DNA from: Streptosporangium saharense
GTDB taxonomy: Bacteria > Actinomycetota > Actinomycetes > Streptosporangiales > Streptosporangiaceae
NCBI RefSeq assembly: GCF_014203715.1
Contig: NZ_JACHJP010000001.1
Coordinates: 1,094,432 to 1,158,431 of the forward strand
Length of the DNA: 64,000 bases
Reading direction: 5' to 3'
Of the stretch, positions 53,934 through 63,504 are shown piece after piece. Numbering within the stretch: the first letter of the stretch is position 1; the number at the start of each line of letters is the position of its first letter. The position numbers and the translations under genes are program-made. The notes under the pieces were generated by a model, which saw only the letters and a list, made by a program, of their open reading frames with translations, searched no databases and had not been told where the DNA came from.

Positions 53934-55412
53934 ATGGGTCGTGACGTACCTGCCATGGTGTTCAGCCGGGAGGACCGCCGACGCTACCGGGACAAGATCC
54001 GGCGGTCCCTCGACGCGCTGGCACGGATGCTGCGTGAGTTCAGGTTCGAGGCCGAGAGGCCGCGAGCGGGCCTGGAGATAGAGCTCAACCTCGTCGATGA
54101 CCGGGGTGAGCCCACGATGAAGAACGCCGAGGTGCTTTCGGCGATCGCCCAGCCCGACTGGGCGACCGAACTCGGCCAGTTCAACGTCGAGATCAACATC
54201 CTTCCCGAGCCGCTTGAGGGGGACGGCGCCGTACGCCTGGAGAAGGCCGTGCGCGACCGGCTCAACCACGCCGAGGAGCGGGCCGACACGGTCGGTGGCC
54301 ACCTGGTGATGGTCGGCATCCTTCCCACGCTGCGCGAGAGCGACGTGCACGAGGGGACGCTGTCGGCCAACCCCCGCTACCGGCTGCTCAACGAGCAGAT
54401 CTTCGCGGCCAGGGGCGAGGACATGCACCTGTCGATCGAGGGCGACGAGAGCCTCGACACCTACGCCGACAGCATCACACCCGAGGCCGCCTGCACGAGC
54501 CTCCAGCTCCACCTCCAGGTGGCTCCCTCGGCGTTCGCGGCCGCGTGGAACGCCGCCCAGGCCCTCGCCGGGCCACAGGTGGCGGTCGCGGCCAACTCGC
54601 CCTTCCTGTTCGGCAGACGCCTGTGGCAGGAGACGAGGATCCCGCTGTTCGAGCAGGCGACCGACACCCGGCCCGTCGAGCTGAGGGCCCAGGGCGTGCG
54701 GCCCAGGGTGTGGTTCGGCGAGCGGTGGATCACCTCGGTCTTCGACCTGTTCGAGGAGAACGTCCGCTACTTCCCCTCGCTGCTGCCGCTCTGCGAGGAG
54801 GAGGACCCGCAGGAGGAGCTCGACCGGGGTCTCCCACCGGAGCTGGCCGAGCTGACCCTGCACAACGGGACCGTCTACCGGTGGAACCGGCCGGTCTACG
54901 CGGTCGTGGACGGCGTCCCGCACCTGAGGGTCGAGAACCGGGTGCTGCCCGCCGGTCCCTCGGTGTCCGACGTCGCGGCGAACGCGGCCTTCTACTACGG
55001 CCTCATGCGCGTGCTGCCGGAGGCAGAACGGCCCGTCTGGACGCGGATGCCCTTCTCCGCCGCGCGGGACAACCTGCGCGCCGCCGCCAGGCACGGCCTC
55101 GGCGCCCGCCTCTACTGGCCGGGGGAGGGCGAGGTCACCGCCTCGGACCTGGTCCTGCGCCGCCTGCTGCCGATCGCCGAGGAGGGCCTGCGGCTACAGG
55201 GCGTGGAGGCGGAGGTGCGCGACAGGCTGCTCACCATCGTCGAACGGCGCTGCGTGACGGGCAGGACGGGCGCAAAGTGGCAGACCGGGACGGTCGAGGC
55301 CCTTGAGACGCGCGACGGCCTCGACAGGCACGAGGCGCTGCGCCGGATGACCCTGCGCTACATCGAGCACATGCACACCAACGAACCCGTCCACGCCTGG
55401 CCCCTGAACTGA
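53934..55412 (+). CDS. Glutamate-cysteine ligase family (GCS2) protein
   Basis: The 492-residue protein belongs to the ATP-dependent carboxylate-amine ligases of the GCS2 type (GLEIELNLVDDRGEP, GQFNVEINILPEPL, SLQLHLQVAPSAF, FPSLLPLC, RVENRVLPAGPSVSD). Related proteins make gamma-glutamylcysteine or other gamma-glutamyl amides. Actinomycetes use mycothiol, so the exact product is uncertain; ergothioneine-type gamma-Glu-Cys is one option. The ATG at 53934 (MGRDVPAMVF) fits homologues; a frame from 53892 overlaps the regulator. Confidence 0.85.
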   Translation: MGRDVPAMVFSREDRRRYRDKIRRSLDALARMLREFRFEAERPRAGLEIELNLVDDRGEPTMKNAEVLSAIAQPDWATELGQFNVEINILPEPLEGDGAVRLEKAVRDRLNHAEERADTVGGHLVMVGILPTLRESDVHEGTLSANPRYRLLNEQIFAARGEDMHLSIEGDESLDTYADSITPEAACTSLQLHLQVAPSAFAAAWNAAQALAGPQVAVAANSPFLFGRRLWQETRIPLFEQATDTRPVELRAQGVRPRVWFGERWITSVFDLFEENVRYFPSLLPLCEEEDPQEELDRGLPPELAELTLHNGTVYRWNRPVYAVVDGVPHLRVENRVLPAGPSVSDVAANAAFYYGLMRVLPEAERPVWTRMPFSAARDNLRAAARHGLGARLYWPGEGEVTASDLVLRRLLPIAEEGLRLQGVEAEVRDRLLTIVERRCVTGRTGAKWQTGTVEALETRDGLDRHEALRRMTLRYIEHMHTNEPVHAWPLN

Positions 55413-55519
55413 CCCGGGTACGCCGCCGCGCCTACCCGGAAATCCGCCACGAGGTTGATGTCGGCGACCCCTGATCGGTCTAGCCTGATGACCGGTGGTC
55501 CACCAGGGGGTGATGTGTC

Positions 55520-55783
55520 ATGCGGAAGACGGCCGGGGAGATCGGCTGGGCCGTACGGGGTGCGTGCCGCGCGAGTGATCCCGAGCTGTTCTTTCCGCTG
55601 GCCCAGGCCGTCGAGCAGGAGGCGCGGGCGAAGGCGGTCTGCTCCGGCTGCCCGGTTCTGGCCGAGTGCCGCGCCTACGCCCTGAAGGCGGCCGAACCCG
55701 AGGGCATCTGGGGTGGTCTCACCGTTCAGGAGCGGCGCGGGCTGCGCTTCCCCGCCGGATGGCGGCGGCCCGAGGCCGGATGA
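55520..55783 (+). CDS. WhiB-family iron-sulfur regulator
   Basis: The 87-residue protein has the four conserved cysteines (GAC near residue 16; C-x2-C-x5-C in CSGCPVLAEC) that hold a 4Fe-4S cluster, and the GIWGGLT turn followed by a basic helix. WhiB proteins bind the principal sigma factor or DNA to control development or redox responses. Its stop overlaps an ATG at 55780 as ATGA. It precedes a CPBP membrane protein gene. Confidence 0.95.
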   Translation: MRKTAGEIGWAVRGACRASDPELFFPLAQAVEQEARAKAVCSGCPVLAECRAYALKAAEPEGIWGGLTVQERRGLRFPAGWRRPEAG

Positions 55784-55833
55784 CCCGCCCCGGCGTGGGC
55801 AGGGGCCGTACGGGACACGGAGGGGCGGAGCTG

Positions 55834-56652
55834 ATGGCGCGGCGTGTGCAACCGGAGAGCATGGGTTTCAGGACCTTCAAGGCGGTACGGCGGGCGACCC
55901 GTGATCGGGTCGTTCCGGTACGGCGGCGCCAGCGGGCCGCGCTGGCGGGGGCTGTCGCCGTGCTGGCGACGGCCAACGTGCTCAACAACCGGGTCGCGCC
56001 GAGACTGGCCCCGGTGACCTCCGCCGTCACGGTCGGCGTCCTGCTCGCGCTGGCCCGCCGCCGTGGGGTCTCCTGGTCGGAGGTCGGCTTCCAGGAGGGC
56101 TCCCGTGGCCTGCTGATCGGGGGCGTGCTGGCCTCGGCGGTCGCCGGGGTCTACGGCGTGGGGATCGCCGTGCCCGCCACCCGCCGCTTCTTCCGCGACG
56201 AGCGGGCGCTGGCGCTCTCCCCGGCCCGCGCGGTCGAGGAGGCGCTGATCCAGGTGCCGTTCGGCACGGTCCTGCTGGAGGAGGTCGGCTTCCGGGGGGT
56301 GGTGCACGCCCTCGTCGCCCGCTCCCACGGGCCCGTCACGGCGACCGCGGTCTCCTCGGCCCTGTTCGGCCTCTGGCACGTGCTGCCCGCCATGGACATG
56401 CTGAGCGCGAACCCGGCCCTCGGCCGTCTGGCGGCGGGGGAGGACCCCGCCTCGGCCGTGCCGTCCACGGGTGAGGTCTCGCGGGCCGTCGTCGGTTCGG
56501 TGGTCGCCACGGCGCTGGCCGGGGTGCTGTTCTGCGAGCTGCGGCGCAGGGGAGGGCTGGCGGCGCCGTCGCTGCTGCACGTGGCGACGAACTCGCTCGG
56601 CTACCTGTTCGCGCGGCTGGCCCCCGCCGAAAAGACGGTCCCCGCGCCCTGA
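55834..56652 (+). CDS. CPBP-family intramembrane metalloprotease
   Basis: The 272-residue membrane protein has the CPBP (Rce1-like) motifs: LLEEVGFRGVV (EExxxR), FGLWHVL (FxxxH) and LLHVATNSLGY (HxxxN), in a set of about seven hydrophobic segments. These proteases cut within the membrane or act in bacteriocin immunity-like roles. GGAGGGG about eight bases upstream favours the ATG at 55834; an upstream ATG at 55780 overlapping WhiB is possible. Confidence 0.87.
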   Translation: MARRVQPESMGFRTFKAVRRATRDRVVPVRRRQRAALAGAVAVLATANVLNNRVAPRLAPVTSAVTVGVLLALARRRGVSWSEVGFQEGSRGLLIGGVLASAVAGVYGVGIAVPATRRFFRDERALALSPARAVEEALIQVPFGTVLLEEVGFRGVVHALVARSHGPVTATAVSSALFGLWHVLPAMDMLSANPALGRLAAGEDPASAVPSTGEVSRAVVGSVVATALAGVLFCELRRRGGLAAPSLLHVATNSLGYLFARLAPAEKTVPAP

Positions 56653-56750
56653 GGGGGACGCGGGGACCGTGGGACGTGTGCGCTCAGCGGCTGTCAGTGG
56701 GTGCGGGGATGGCGTACCTCCTTCGGTGTCGGATGCGGTGGCCGGGAAGG

Positions 56751-58280
56751 TCAGTGGTCGGCGTGGTCGGCCAGGCCCTCACGCTGGATCTTCTTCCAGG
56801 ACCTGGGCTCCTGGATCTGGCCGGTGGGGGAGGCGCTGCGGGCGTTGGCCGCCACCGGGGCCGAGGCGGGCCTGCCCGCCGTGAACAGCCAGGTCCTGAA
56901 GAGGTTGTTCAGTGACTTGCCCGACTGGCGCTCGGCGTAGGCGACGAAGTCCTCGACGCGGGCGTTGCCGTACTTGTTGGCGGCGGGCCAGCCCTTGAGG
57001 ATCTTGAAGAAGGTCTGGTCGCCGACCTCGCCGCGCAGGGCCTGCAGGGCGATGGCGCCCCGGTTGTAGACCGCCGCGTGGAACTGGTTGGCCGCACCGG
57101 GGTCACCCGGCTTGACCTGCCAGAACGGGTCGTCCGCCGGGTAGAAGGAGTAGGTGTAGGCGGCCAGTTCGGCGGCCGTTCCCTCGCCCTCCTTCTCCGA
57201 CCAGAGCCACTCGGAGTAGCGCGCGAAGCCCTCGTTGAGCCAGATGTCACGCCACGTCTTGACCGAGACGTCGTCGCCGAACCACTGGTGCGCCTGCTCG
57301 TGCACCACCACGTAGGGGTTGGCCCCGCTGCGGAAGTGACGCGGGCTGTAGAAGGGCCTGGTCTGGGTCTCCAGGGCGTAGCCGGTCGGCACGTTGGGGA
57401 CGTAGCCGCCGATCGCGTCGAACGGGTAGGGGCCGAAGACGCCGACCTGCCAGTCGAGGATCTCCGCCGCGCGCCCGACGCTCGCCTTGGCCGCGCCCTC
57501 GTCGGCGCCGAGGTCCCTGCTGTAGGCGCTGAAGACCGGCAGGCCGCTCTCCGTGGTGTCCGTGACGATCTCGAACTTGCCGACCGCGAGGGTGGTCAGG
57601 TAGGTCGCCTGGGGCTTGGCCGAACGCCAGTTGTAGCGGGTCCAGCCCAGGCGGGAGGTGGCCGACTGCAGGGTGCCGTTGCTGATGGCCTGGGTGCCGT
57701 CGGGGACGAGGACGGAGACGTCGTAGGTCGCCTTGTCGGAGGGGTGGTCGTTGCTCGGGAACCACCACCAGGCGGCCTCGGGCTCGCCCGCCGCCACGCC
57801 GCCGTCCGGCGTGCGCAGCCAGGGGTTGTAGCCGTTGACCGACACCTGCGACGGCGTGCCCGCGTATCTCACCACGATGGTGACGGGCTGGTTCCTGCGC
57901 AGGGGCTGCGCCGGGGTGATCTCAAGCTCGTGGGCGCCGGAGCGGGCGAAGGTCGCCTTGCGGCTGTTGACCAGCACCTCGTTGACCGTCAGCGCGAAGT
58001 CCAGGTTGAACCGGGTCAGATCCTGGGTCGCGGTGGCGGTGATGGTCGCCGTGCCCTCCAGGTGGTCGTCGGCGGGCTGGTACTTCAGCCTTAAGTCGTA
58101 GTGGGCCACGTCGTAGCCGCCGTTGCCGTAGTCGGGGTAGTAGGGGTCGCCCACCCCCGGCGCGCCCTGGCCCGCGACGACGGCATCGGCTGGCAGGCTC
58201 GTGAACATGCCGGCGAGGGCGACGACTGCGGTGGCGAGGACTCTCTTGCGCACTTCTGTCTCCATCCGGTCGTTAAGCAT
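56751..58280 (-). CDS. Secreted M1-family aminopeptidase
   Basis: The 509-residue protein has a signal peptide (KRVLATAVVALAGMFTSLPA, cut near ADA), an N-terminal beta saddle domain (YDVAHYDLRLKYQPADDHLE) and a gluzincin domain with H327-E328-x2-H331 and E350 (HEQAHQWFGDD, NEGFARY) as zinc ligands and catalytic Glu. It probably releases amino-terminal residues from extracellular peptides. AGGTAGG seven bases upstream supports the ATG at 58280; an internal ATG lies at 58265. Confidence 0.93.
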   Translation of the reverse strand: MLNDRMETEVRKRVLATAVVALAGMFTSLPADAVVAGQGAPGVGDPYYPDYGNGGYDVAHYDLRLKYQPADDHLEGTATITATATQDLTRFNLDFALTVNEVLVNSRKATFARSGAHELEITPAQPLRRNQPVTIVVRYAGTPSQVSVNGYNPWLRTPDGGVAAGEPEAAWWWFPSNDHPSDKATYDVSVLVPDGTQAISNGTLQSATSRLGWTRYNWRSAKPQATYLTTLAVGKFEIVTDTTESGLPVFSAYSRDLGADEGAAKASVGRAAEILDWQVGVFGPYPFDAIGGYVPNVPTGYALETQTRPFYSPRHFRSGANPYVVVHEQAHQWFGDDVSVKTWRDIWLNEGFARYSEWLWSEKEGEGTAAELAAYTYSFYPADDPFWQVKPGDPGAANQFHAAVYNRGAIALQALRGEVGDQTFFKILKGWPAANKYGNARVEDFVAYAERQSGKSLNNLFRTWLFTAGRPASAPVAANARSASPTGQIQEPRSWKKIQREGLADHADH

Positions 58281-58346
58281 GTATTACCTACCTGAATAAT
58301 AGGTAATGCGGGTAAAGCTTACAAGAGGCAAACGCGATCGTCGTCT

Positions 58347-58434
58347 CGGATGGTCAGGACCTGCTGGAAACCAGACGGTCAGGACACGCGGAAGCCCGGA
58401 TGGTCAAGGCGCGCTGGACGTCGGATGGTGGAGG
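58347..58434. repeat. Degenerate ~25-bp tandem repeat
   Basis: Units begin with GGATGGTCAGGAC or close variants near 58347, 58374, 58398 and 58422. The array lies between the start of the M1 peptidase gene and the end of the PIG-L gene. No coding function is likely. Confidence 0.65.
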
Positions 58435-58441
58435 CGGGGGG

Positions 58442-59161
58442 TCATTCGGTCGAGACGCGCTGGAAGGCCTCGGCGTAGTGGTCCTCGCCGAAACCCGCCG
58501 CGACAGCCGTACGGCCGAAGCGCTCCCGCACGAAGCCGTCGAGGTCGTCCATGTGGCCGACCTGGCTGGCGTGGGCGCGCAGCGCGTTGATCTTGCGATC
58601 GACGGTCTCGGTGATGTCCACGTGGTGGTCGGGTGTCGGGGAGCCGTTGAGCCAGACCTCCCTGGCCTCCCAGGCGTCGAGACCCTCCTCGCGCAGCAGC
58701 TCCGGGAAGGCGTAGGGGTTGCGGGCGTCGGGGTAGATGGCGTCCAGCGTGGCCCCGCCGACGGCCCGGTGGTCGGGGTGGCTGGGGGCGACGAACCGGT
58801 AGTTGCGCTCGGGCGAGTGGGTGATCACCAGGTCGGGCCTCACCTGACGGATGACCCGGGCGATGTCGCGCCGCAGGTCGAGGCTCTGCACGACGGTGCC
58901 GTCCGGGTAGCCGAGGAAACGCACGTCGGTAACCCCGACGGCCTTGGCGGCGGCGGTCTGCTCGCCCCGGCGCAGCTCGGCCATCCCGCCGTTGTCCACC
59001 TCGCGGTCGAAGCCCCCCGCGTCGCCGTCCGTGACGACGCAGTAGACCACCTCGACACCCCGGTCGGTGAAGCGCGCGACCGTGCCCGCTGCGCCGAAGT
59101 CGACGTCGTCCGGGTGGGCGGTCACCACGAGGACCCGCTCGATCTCGCTCTCGGACAACAT
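58442..59161 (-). CDS. PIG-L family deacetylase (LmbE/MshB-like)
   Basis: The 239-residue protein has the zinc motif AHPDDVDFGAAGTVARF (AHPDD) and the third ligand in PSHPDHRAVG, plus RFLGYPDGTV. Family members deacetylate GlcNAc-type amino sugars, including mycothiol precursors and conjugates. The substrate here is not known. GAGGGGG seven bases upstream marks the ATG at 59161; a longer in-frame extension to 59224 is rejected. Confidence 0.92.
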   Translation of the reverse strand: MLSESEIERVLVVTAHPDDVDFGAAGTVARFTDRGVEVVYCVVTDGDAGGFDREVDNGGMAELRRGEQTAAAKAVGVTDVRFLGYPDGTVVQSLDLRRDIARVIRQVRPDLVITHSPERNYRFVAPSHPDHRAVGGATLDAIYPDARNPYAFPELLREEGLDAWEAREVWLNGSPTPDHHVDITETVDRKINALRAHASQVGHMDDLDGFVRERFGRTAVAAGFGEDHYAEAFQRVSTE

Positions 59162-59268
59162 GTGCGCCCCCTCGTGTCGTTCACGTACCGGTGAATTCTC
59201 ATAACCGTCCAGCGGCCCACCCACATTCCTGGACCCGGCTGTCGGCGGGCCGCCTTACCCTAGGGGAC

Positions 59269-61527
59269 GTGCCGATCCCAGCCGCTCCCCTGACCCATCC
59301 GTTGCTCGACGGGCTCAACCCCCAGCAGCGTGAGGCCGTCGTGCACCACGGCGCCCCCCTGCTCATCGTCGCGGGCGCGGGCTCCGGCAAGACGCGGGTG
59401 CTGACGCACCGCATCGCCTACCTCCTGGCCGAGCGCGACGTCAGGCCGCAGGAGATCCTGGCCATCACCTTCACCAACAAGGCCGCCAGGGAGATGAAGG
59501 ACCGCGTCGACGCCCTCATCGGCCCGCGTTCGGCCTCGATGTGGGTGATGACCTTCCACAGCGCGTGCGTGCGCATCCTGCGCAGGGAGGCCAAGCGGCT
59601 CGGCTTCCCCACGAGCTTCTCCATCTACGACCAGGCCGACTCCCAGCGGCTGATGGCCATGGTCTGCAGGGAGATGGACCTCGACCCCAAGCGCTACCCG
59701 CCGCGCTCCTTCTCGGCGCAGGTCAGCAACTTCAAGAACGAGCTGATCGACTACGAGACGGCCTCCGACCAGGCGGCCACCCACCTGGAGCGCACCCTCG
59801 CCGAGGCCTACCGCAACTACCAGCGCAGGCTCACCGAGGCCGGGGCGATGGACTTCGACGACCTCATCATGCTGACGGTCACGCTGTTCCAGATCTTCCC
59901 CGACGTCGCCGAGCACTACAGGCGCCGCTGGCGGCACGTCATGGTCGACGAGTACCAGGACACCAACCACGCGCAGTACACCCTGGTCAGGGAGCTGGTC
60001 GGCTCTCCCGCGCTGGTCACGGCCGACGGCGAGGTGGTCAGGGAGGGCACCCTCGACCCCGCCGAACTGTGCGTCGTCGGCGACGCCGACCAGTCGATCT
60101 ACGCCTTCCGTGGCGCGACGATCCGCAACATCCTGGAGTTCGAGCGCGACTACCCCAACGCCAGGACGATCCTGCTCGAACAGAACTACCGCTCGACCCA
60201 GACGATCCTGACCGCGGCGAACGCGGTGATCGCGCGCAACGAGGGCCGCAAGCCCAAGAACCTCTGGTCAGACCAGGGCGCGGGGCCGAAGATCATCGGA
60301 TACGTCGCGGACAACGAGCACGACGAGGCCATGTTCGTCGCCCAGGAGGTGGACAGGCTCGCCGACGACGAGGACGTCATCCCCGGTCAGGTGGCCGTGT
60401 TCTACCGGACGAACGCGGCCTCCCGGGTCTTCGAGGAGATCTTCATCAGGACCGGCCTGCCGTACAAGGTGGTCGGGGGGGTGCGCTTCTACGAGCGCAA
60501 GGAGGTCCGCGACCTGCTGGCCTACCTCAGGGTGCTGGCCAACCCCAACGACGTGGTCTCGCTGCGCCGCATCCTCAACGTGCCCAAGCGCGGCATCGGC
60601 GAGCGGGCCGAGGCCATGGTCGAGGCGTTCGCCTCCCGCGAGCGCGTCTCGTTCTGGGAGGGGCTGCGCAGGGCCGACGAGGCGCCGGGCATGGCCACCC
60701 GCTCGCTCAAGGCCATCAAGGACTTCGTGGCGCTGCTCGACGACCTGCTCGTCAAGGTGGAGACCATGCCGCCCTCCGAGCTGGCCCAGGAGGTGCTTGA
60801 GGCCACCGGCTACCGCGCCGAACTGGCCGCCTCAGAGGACCCGCAGGACGAGAGCCGCCTGGAGAACCTCGACGAGATGGTCTCGGTCGCCTCCGAGTTC
60901 GAGGAGGCCAACCCCGAGGGCACGCTGGTGGAGTTCCTCGAACAGGTCTCGCTGGTGGCCGACGCCGACCAGATCCCGGCCGACGACGGCGGCCAGGGCG
61001 TGGTCACGCTGATGACGCTGCACACGGCCAAGGGGCTGGAGTTCCCCGTGGTCTTCCTGACCGGCATGGAGGACGGCGTCTTCCCGCACATGCGCTCGCT
61101 GGGCGAGCCCAAGGAGCTTGAGGAGGAGCGCAGGCTGGCCTACGTCGGCATCACCAGGGCCGAGCGGCGGCTGTACCTCTCCCGCGCGGCCGTCCGCAGC
61201 TCCTGGGGCGCGCCCGCCTTCAACCCGGCCTCCCGGTTCGTCACGGAGATCCCGGTGGAGCTGGTCGAGTGGCGCGGCGACCCCGGCAAGAGCGCCTGGA
61301 GCGCCGCGACGACCCGCCGCGAGGCACGGCCCGCCCTGCCGAAGAAGACGGGTGGGCGCCCGGTCCCCAACCTCGCCCCCGGCGACCGGGTCACCCACGA
61401 CCAGTTCGGCCTGGGCACTGTCGTCTCGGTCGACGGGGTCGCGGAGAAGACCAAGGCGAAGATCGACTTCGGCACCGGCGGGGAGAAGACCCTGCTGCTG
61501 ACCTACGCGCCCATCGAGAAGCTCTGA
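59269..61527 (+). CDS. pcrA: UvrD/PcrA-type DNA helicase
   Basis: The 752-residue superfamily 1A helicase has motif Q/I (LNPQQREAVVHHGAPLLIVA, GAGSGKTRVL), motif II VDEYQDTNHAQY, motif III GDADQSIYAFRGA, motif IV LEQNYRST, motif V TLMTLHTAKGLEFPVVFL and motif VI YVGITRAERRLYLS. The C-terminal tudor-like domain (GDRVTHDQFGLGTVV) binds RNA polymerase in PcrA. The GTG at 59269 is chosen because TACCCT lies eight bases upstream and suggests a leaderless start; a GTG at 59191 is in frame. Confidence 0.95.
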   Translation: MPIPAAPLTHPLLDGLNPQQREAVVHHGAPLLIVAGAGSGKTRVLTHRIAYLLAERDVRPQEILAITFTNKAAREMKDRVDALIGPRSASMWVMTFHSACVRILRREAKRLGFPTSFSIYDQADSQRLMAMVCREMDLDPKRYPPRSFSAQVSNFKNELIDYETASDQAATHLERTLAEAYRNYQRRLTEAGAMDFDDLIMLTVTLFQIFPDVAEHYRRRWRHVMVDEYQDTNHAQYTLVRELVGSPALVTADGEVVREGTLDPAELCVVGDADQSIYAFRGATIRNILEFERDYPNARTILLEQNYRSTQTILTAANAVIARNEGRKPKNLWSDQGAGPKIIGYVADNEHDEAMFVAQEVDRLADDEDVIPGQVAVFYRTNAASRVFEEIFIRTGLPYKVVGGVRFYERKEVRDLLAYLRVLANPNDVVSLRRILNVPKRGIGERAEAMVEAFASRERVSFWEGLRRADEAPGMATRSLKAIKDFVALLDDLLVKVETMPPSELAQEVLEATGYRAELAASEDPQDESRLENLDEMVSVASEFEEANPEGTLVEFLEQVSLVADADQIPADDGGQGVVTLMTLHTAKGLEFPVVFLTGMEDGVFPHMRSLGEPKELEEERRLAYVGITRAERRLYLSRAAVRSSWGAPAFNPASRFVTEIPVELVEWRGDPGKSAWSAATTRREARPALPKKTGGRPVPNLAPGDRVTHDQFGLGTVVSVDGVAEKTKAKIDFGTGGEKTLLLTYAPIEKL

Positions 61528-61538
61528 GGTGTACGGCC

Positions 61539-62414
61539 TCAGTCGAGGAAGAGGTTGAGACCGGGGTTCCCGGGGTCGGTGTCGCCGATCTTCAGCTCGT
61601 CGAAGTCGGCGACCTCGGCGGCGGGCGGGGCCTTGATGGCCGACCTGACGCCCCAGCCGCCGTACTCGGTGTCGTTGAGATAGGTGACGTCGACGCTGGT
61701 CAGGCCCCTGACGGACTGGACGTACGACGAGACCACCCGCCGGGGGAGCTGGTCGGCGCCGAGATAGAGCCGCCAGCTCACCCTGAGCGGGGCCGACTTG
61801 GCCGAGGGCTTGGAGCCGAGCACGGCGCGGGCCGTGGGGGAGATCCGGTACAGCTCGCCCAGCGTGAGGGAGCCGGAGCGGACGACGGTCCTCGTGCCGT
61901 CCAGGGTGCCACCGGGACGGGCGGAGGTCGCGCGGGCGAGCGCGGCCCGCAGCGTCGCGGGCTCAAGCGGGTCGAACAGCTTCTGCGCCGGATTGACCAT
62001 GGCGAGGGCGTCGTCACGGCCCCGCAGCCACTTCTTGCCCTCGGGCAGGGCGCCCGCGTAGACGCCGCCCTGGGTGTAGGAGGTGCCCTTCACCGTGACC
62101 GTCCTGGAGGGGGCGAACGGCTCGGGGGCCCTGCCCTCCGACGCGGGAAGCTCGAAGGAACTGGTCAGGTCGGAGGCGACGACCCCCGAGGGGCCGAACT
62201 CCAGCACTCCCTTGACCCGGCCGTAGACCGTGCGCGGGTTGCCTCCGTCGCCGACGAGCTTGGCCCTCTCGGTGATCTTCACCCCGTACCCGGTCCTGAA
62301 CTGTCCTTTCAACGCCGCCACGGGATCGGCCGCGTTCGCGGGGGCCGCCACGAGCAGGGGGATCGCCAGGGCCGCGACGGCGGCACCGGTCAGGACGGCG
62401 GTCGTTCGCCTCAT
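61539..62414 (-). CDS. Secreted LolA/LppX-like protein, paralogue 1
   Basis: The 291-residue protein has a signal peptide (MRRTTAVLTGAAVAALAIPL, cut near ANA) and a beta-rich mature part (ADPVAALKGQF, VLEFGPSGVVASDLT, GTSYTQGGVYAGALPEGKKW, LYLGADQLPRRVVSSY). The LPRR/LPKR strand and closing acidic segment resemble the LppX/LolA fold that carries lipids. There is no lipobox Cys, so it is not a lipoprotein. It is downstream of, and clearly related to, the 62548-63504 gene. Confidence 0.75.
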   Translation of the reverse strand: MRRTTAVLTGAAVAALAIPLLVAAPANAADPVAALKGQFRTGYGVKITERAKLVGDGGNPRTVYGRVKGVLEFGPSGVVASDLTSSFELPASEGRAPEPFAPSRTVTVKGTSYTQGGVYAGALPEGKKWLRGRDDALAMVNPAQKLFDPLEPATLRAALARATSARPGGTLDGTRTVVRSGSLTLGELYRISPTARAVLGSKPSAKSAPLRVSWRLYLGADQLPRRVVSSYVQSVRGLTSVDVTYLNDTEYGGWGVRSAIKAPPAAEVADFDELKIGDTDPGNPGLNLFLD

Positions 62415-62495
62415 CGAGAAGGTCCTCCCGGGGTGTCCCCGCGTCGTCGCAGGGGGGTGAGGAAGATTGTCGCCCACCCGGGGGACCAACGGGAC

Positions 62496-62524
62496 GTGCC
62501 CGGCAGAGATCGTCTGCCGGGCAC
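62496..62524. terminator. Hairpin after LolA-like paralogue 2
   Basis: The 12-bp arms GTGCCCGGCAGA and TCTGCCGGGCAC enclose a five-base loop (GATCG). It lies 24 bases past the stop of the 62548-63504 gene and upstream of paralogue 1, so the two paralogues are probably separate transcription units. Confidence 0.8.
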
Positions 62525-62547
62525 GAACGCGCTTGCTGCTCTTCCGA

Positions 62548-63504
62548 CTACCGGGAGGCACCCGTCCCCGGACGGTCGACGAGGGCACCCACTCCGTCGC
62601 GCAGGATCGAGAGCGAAGCCTCGGGCTTCTCCAGCTGCAGCTCATTGATCTTGGCGACGGTCTCGGGCGCGGGCGCCTTGACCGAGACCTTGGTACCCCA
62701 GCCGCTGTAGACGGTGTCGTAGACCGTCGTCGTCCTCGTGTTCAGGGCGTAGCTGGTCGTCAGGCGCTTGGGGAGCTGGTCGGCGCCGACGTAGAGCTTC
62801 CAGTTCACCACGGTCTTGGACGCGCCCTTGGGCAGAGTTTCGCTCAGCGAGGCGCGGAACCACGGCGAGACCTTGGCCAGCTCACCCCAGGTGATCTTCC
62901 CGGAGTAGAACCCGACGCGCTTGGTCGTGGCGTGCGCGAGCAGCGCCTTGAGGGTCGTCGGCTCGGCCGCGTTGACCGGCTGGGTCACCGAGCCAATGAA
63001 GCCAAGCGTGGCCTGGGGGAAGCGGAGCCACGTCTTGCCCTCGGGGAGGAACTCGCCGAAGGCGCCACCCGAGACGTAGGACGTGTTTCCGACGCGGACC
63101 ACCCGCTCGGGCTTGACCAGACCCCTGAACAGTTTGTTGGCGACGTCCTCATCGCTTCCCTCTTCGGCCTCGTCGGAGCTGGAGAACTCCTCGATCGCCT
63201 TGAGGGTCTCCTTGTCGATTCTGAGCTTTCCGGTCTGGTCGGACGCGACGACACCCGACGGACCGAACTGCAGGACGCCCTTGCGGTCGGCGCCGACCTG
63301 GCTCTTCTGGCCCTTGGCGTAGATCTTCGTCCTGTCGACGAAGTTCACGCCCTGGCCGCTGACGAGCTTGGCCTTCAGGGCGGCGACCGGGTCGGCGGCC
63401 TTGGCGTGCGCGGTCGACGCGAGCGCGGGGACGCTCACCACGGCCGTGGCCGCGCACGCCAGACCGGCAATGTATCGCTTCAAAGGGGGATTCCTCCTGA
63501 ACAT
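62548..63504 (-). CDS. Secreted LolA/LppX-like protein, paralogue 2
   Basis: The 318-residue protein has a signal peptide (about residues 8-34, cut near AHA) and the same blocks as paralogue 1: ADPVAALKAKLVSGQGV, VLQFGPSGVVASDQT, GNTSYVSGGAFGEFLPEGKT and LYVGADQLPKRLTTSY. An extra acidic insertion (SSSDEAEEGSDEDV) lies near residue 110. A lipid or small-molecule carrier role outside the membrane is possible from the fold; nothing more can be said. Confidence 0.77.
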   Translation of the reverse strand: MFRRNPPLKRYIAGLACAATAVVSVPALASTAHAKAADPVAALKAKLVSGQGVNFVDRTKIYAKGQKSQVGADRKGVLQFGPSGVVASDQTGKLRIDKETLKAIEEFSSSDEAEEGSDEDVANKLFRGLVKPERVVRVGNTSYVSGGAFGEFLPEGKTWLRFPQATLGFIGSVTQPVNAAEPTTLKALLAHATTKRVGFYSGKITWGELAKVSPWFRASLSETLPKGASKTVVNWKLYVGADQLPKRLTTSYALNTRTTTVYDTVYSGWGTKVSVKAPAPETVAKINELQLEKPEASLSILRDGVGALVDRPGTGASR

